NCBI GenBank assembly: GCA_021780015.1
Contig: JAJXZN010000253.1
Span: forward strand, 1-5,774
DNA length: 5,774 nucleotides
Reading direction: 5' to 3'
DNA from: Pseudomonadota bacterium
GTDB lineage: Bacteria; Pseudomonadota; Alphaproteobacteria; Rhizobiales; Beijerinckiaceae
The stretch's first letter is position 1. Each line of letters starts with the position of its first letter. Shown here piece after piece: positions 4,438 to 5,774 of the stretch. The notes under the pieces were generated by a model. The model had not been told where the DNA came from, did not search any database, and saw only the letters and a list, made by a program, of their open reading frames with translations. Position numbers and translations under genes: made by a program.

Positions 4438-5628
4438 ATGCGCGCCGGGGGGATGGCGAGTCTTGTCCTCTGTCTTTTGCTCGCAAGCCCGGCGGCGGCG
4501 CAGTCCTGGTCGCCCAGCAAATCGGCACAGGTCGACCAGATCGTCGCGCATTTCCGTGAACTCAATGGCGCCGACGACGCGACTTTACCGAGCCTTAGCC
4601 TGTCGATCGGCGTTGGCGGCCGGATGGTTGCGTCGAAAGGCTATGGCGCCAGCGACGGCAAGCCGGTCACCGGGCGCACGCTTTATGAGATCGGCTCGAT
4701 CACCAAGCAATTCACCGCCGCCGCTGCCCTCGAGTTGATCAAGAGCGGCGCAATCGCGGCGCATTCCCACGCCCGTTTGGCGCTGACCACCCCGCTGTCG
4801 GCCGTGTTCGGCAATGATCCTTTCTGGAAAGCGCAACCCTGGCTCACGGTCGGGCGGTTGCTGACGATGCGGTCGAACCTGCCGAATTTCACCCGCCGCC
4901 CGCCGGACGGGGCCGACCCTTGGCAACCGATCAGCGCCGATGTCTTGTTCCGCGATATCGAAAAAGAGCCGCCTTCGGTCGCCTCGGACGATTTCGATTA
5001 CAGCAATACCAACTACTTCCTGCTCGCCGAGCTGATGGAGCAGTCGGTCCTGCCCGGCAAGGCGCAGCCCGAGAGCTATCACGCGCTTCTGCGCAAGCGG
5101 ATCTTCGAGCCCGCCGGCATGGATGAGACGCGCTTCATCGACGACAAGCCGGCCTCCTTCGACCCCGATGCTTCGGTCTGGCCGGCAAAACCCGTGTCCG
5201 CGGCGCTCAGCGACCAGACGGCAACTTGGGCCTTGCCCGATTATGGCCGCCGGCGGCGCCCCGCCTTCATCCATCCGGACTGGCTGAAAGGCAGCGCCGA
5301 CGCGGTCAGCAGCGCGGTCGATCTTTTCGCCTGGGACAAGGCGCTGATGGATCCCAAAATCGTCCCGCCGGACATCCGCGACACCCTGCTCTCCGGCCAG
5401 GCTCGGGTCTCGCCGACGACCTATTACGGCATGGGCTGGTTCTACGAGCAGAAGGACGACGCGGCGGTCTACAGCCATTCCGGCGCCGTCCCCGGCTATA
5501 CCTCCTACAACGAGATCGTCCGCCAGAAGGACGGCCGCTGGTTTTCCGTCTCGATCCTCAGCAACAGCGACCAGCTCGATGGGCTCAGCGACCTTGCCGA
5601 CAGTATTGCCTATGTCATCACCGAGTAG
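4438..5628 (+). CDS. Exported serine hydrolase, class C beta-lactamase / penicillin-binding family
   Basis: The preferred start (ATG 4438) gives 396 residues. Residues 1-21 form a signal peptide: MRAGG, hydrophobic MASLVLCLLLA, then SPAAA with likely cleavage before Q22. The enzyme is therefore probably periplasmic, or lipid-free secreted. The fold of PF00144 is indicated by S87-x-x-K90 (GSITKQFTAA: nucleophile and general base), Y188-S-N190 (FDYSNTNYFLLAEL) and H347-S-G349 (YSHSGAVPGY), all in order and at normal spacing, so it should be catalytically active. Members include AmpC-type lactamases, D-Ala-peptidases and esterases; the substrate here is not predictable. Odd points: the usual LLTHTSGLP is replaced by LLTMRSNLP (141-149), and there is an unusual segment (GAIAAHSHARLALTTPL, 104-120) before it. 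The frame stays open upstream to TTG 4267, with another ATG at 4363, but none of these starts has a good ribosome binding site, so the N-terminus is uncertain. Confidence 0.9.
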   Translation: MRAGGMASLVLCLLLASPAAAQSWSPSKSAQVDQIVAHFRELNGADDATLPSLSLSIGVGGRMVASKGYGASDGKPVTGRTLYEIGSITKQFTAAAALELIKSGAIAAHSHARLALTTPLSAVFGNDPFWKAQPWLTVGRLLTMRSNLPNFTRRPPDGADPWQPISADVLFRDIEKEPPSVASDDFDYSNTNYFLLAELMEQSVLPGKAQPESYHALLRKRIFEPAGMDETRFIDDKPASFDPDASVWPAKPVSAALSDQTATWALPDYGRRRRPAFIHPDWLKGSADAVSSAVDLFAWDKALMDPKIVPPDIRDTLLSGQARVSPTTYYGMGWFYEQKDDAAVYSHSGAVPGYTSYNEIVRQKDGRWFSVSILSNSDQLDGLSDLADSIAYVITE

Positions 5629-5636
5629 CGCGCGGC

Positions 5637-5667
5637 CCTCTTTACCCCTCCGGCGAATAGGGGAAGA
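5637..5667 (+). terminator. Weak hairpin after the serine hydrolase
   Basis: CCCCT (5645-5649) pairs with AGGGG (5659-5663). Skipping two bases (TA), the flanking TCTT and AAGA extend the stem to 9 bp. No T-run follows, so it would be a poor intrinsic terminator. Position just after the stop is suggestive only. Confidence 0.3.
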
Positions 5668-5684
5668 CCGGCGGCCCGTTAACC

Positions 5685-5693
5685 TGCTATAAG
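5685..5693 (+). promoter_or_regulatory. Possible extended -10 promoter
   Basis: TGCTATAAG contains TATAAG (5 of 6 to consensus) preceded by TG-n, an extended -10. The -35 region (AAGACC, 5664-5669, 18-bp spacer) is poor, as can be tolerated with an extended -10. It would drive something to the right, starting transcription around 5700. Confidence 0.3.
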
Positions 5694-5704
5694 GCGGCAG
5701 ATAA

Positions 5705-5774
5705 ATGTCGCCCCTGCCGGGTCATGTCCGGAAAGTGCGGGTCGCTCGTGAGGATTCGTCGTTGCCGTTGCGTC
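5705..5774 (+). CDS. Possible start of a downstream gene, cut by the window edge
   Basis: From ATG 5705 the frame is open to the window end, 23 codons (MSPLPGHVRKVRVAREDSSL, then PLR). I recognise no family. AAGG (5691-5694) lies 10 nt upstream, and the possible extended -10 at 5685-5693 overlaps it, which would leave an almost leaderless mRNA if both were real. The stretch is too short to judge coding character. Confidence 0.2.
   Translation, partial: MSPLPGHVRKVRVAREDSSLPLR

Noticed and set aside
4585..5478. Leftward open frame (297 codons) opposite the serine hydrolase
   Set aside because: No motif or start signal; the opposite strand has the intact SxxK, YxN and HxG series.

Overview
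The window looks like chromosomal DNA from a GC-rich alphaproteobacterium, most likely of the order Hyphomicrobiales (Rhizobiales). Three things point there. A 48-residue aa3-type cytochrome oxidase subunit IV, a family largely confined to alphaproteobacteria, sits next to a separate pntAA gene. The PntA domain I sequence closely resembles that of Rhodospirillum rubrum as I remember it. A short intergenic dyad at 2034-2065 is of the kind scattered through Hyphomicrobiales genomes. I cannot name the genus.

Left part (minus strand, 1-1236): a small gene for aa3 oxidase subunit IV (1090-1236) is followed after 164 bp by pntAA (925 down to 1, running off the left edge). Both belong to inner-membrane energy and redox metabolism. 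The spacer between them holds three short hairpins. A divergent intergenic region (1237-1442) separates this unit from the plus-strand genes and contains a striking inverted repeat (1357-1379).

Middle part (plus strand, 1443-3892): an HdeD/DUF308 six-helix membrane protein, a half-size FUSC-family transporter-like protein and a Dps ferritin-like protein lie in a row, spaced by 72 and 98 bp. Each has its own ribosome binding site and there is no convincing terminator between them. HdeD-type proteins, aromatic-acid efflux-type membrane proteins and Dps are all associated with stress tolerance, so this may be a stress-protection cluster. That is inference from family membership.

Right part (3893-5774): a long, almost gene-free stretch follows dps (545 bp if the next gene starts at 4438). 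It opens with a near-perfect 14-bp-arm hairpin. The only T-run beside this hairpin lies on the minus strand, so it looks like a terminator for leftward transcription, although no confident leftward gene is present. A 65-codon leftward ORF (4216-4019) is the only candidate. Next is an exported class C beta-lactamase-like serine hydrolase (4438-5628) with an unresolved start: a good Shine-Dalgarno and ATG lie upstream out of frame, separated from the signal peptide by a G6 run. The last 146 bp hold a weak hairpin, a possible extended -10 promoter and perhaps the first codons of another gene.

I see no mobile element, CRISPR array, tRNA or rRNA. Most of the window is ordinary core and accessory chromosome. 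The parts most worth checking are the leftward terminator with its possible small transcript and the serine hydrolase start.
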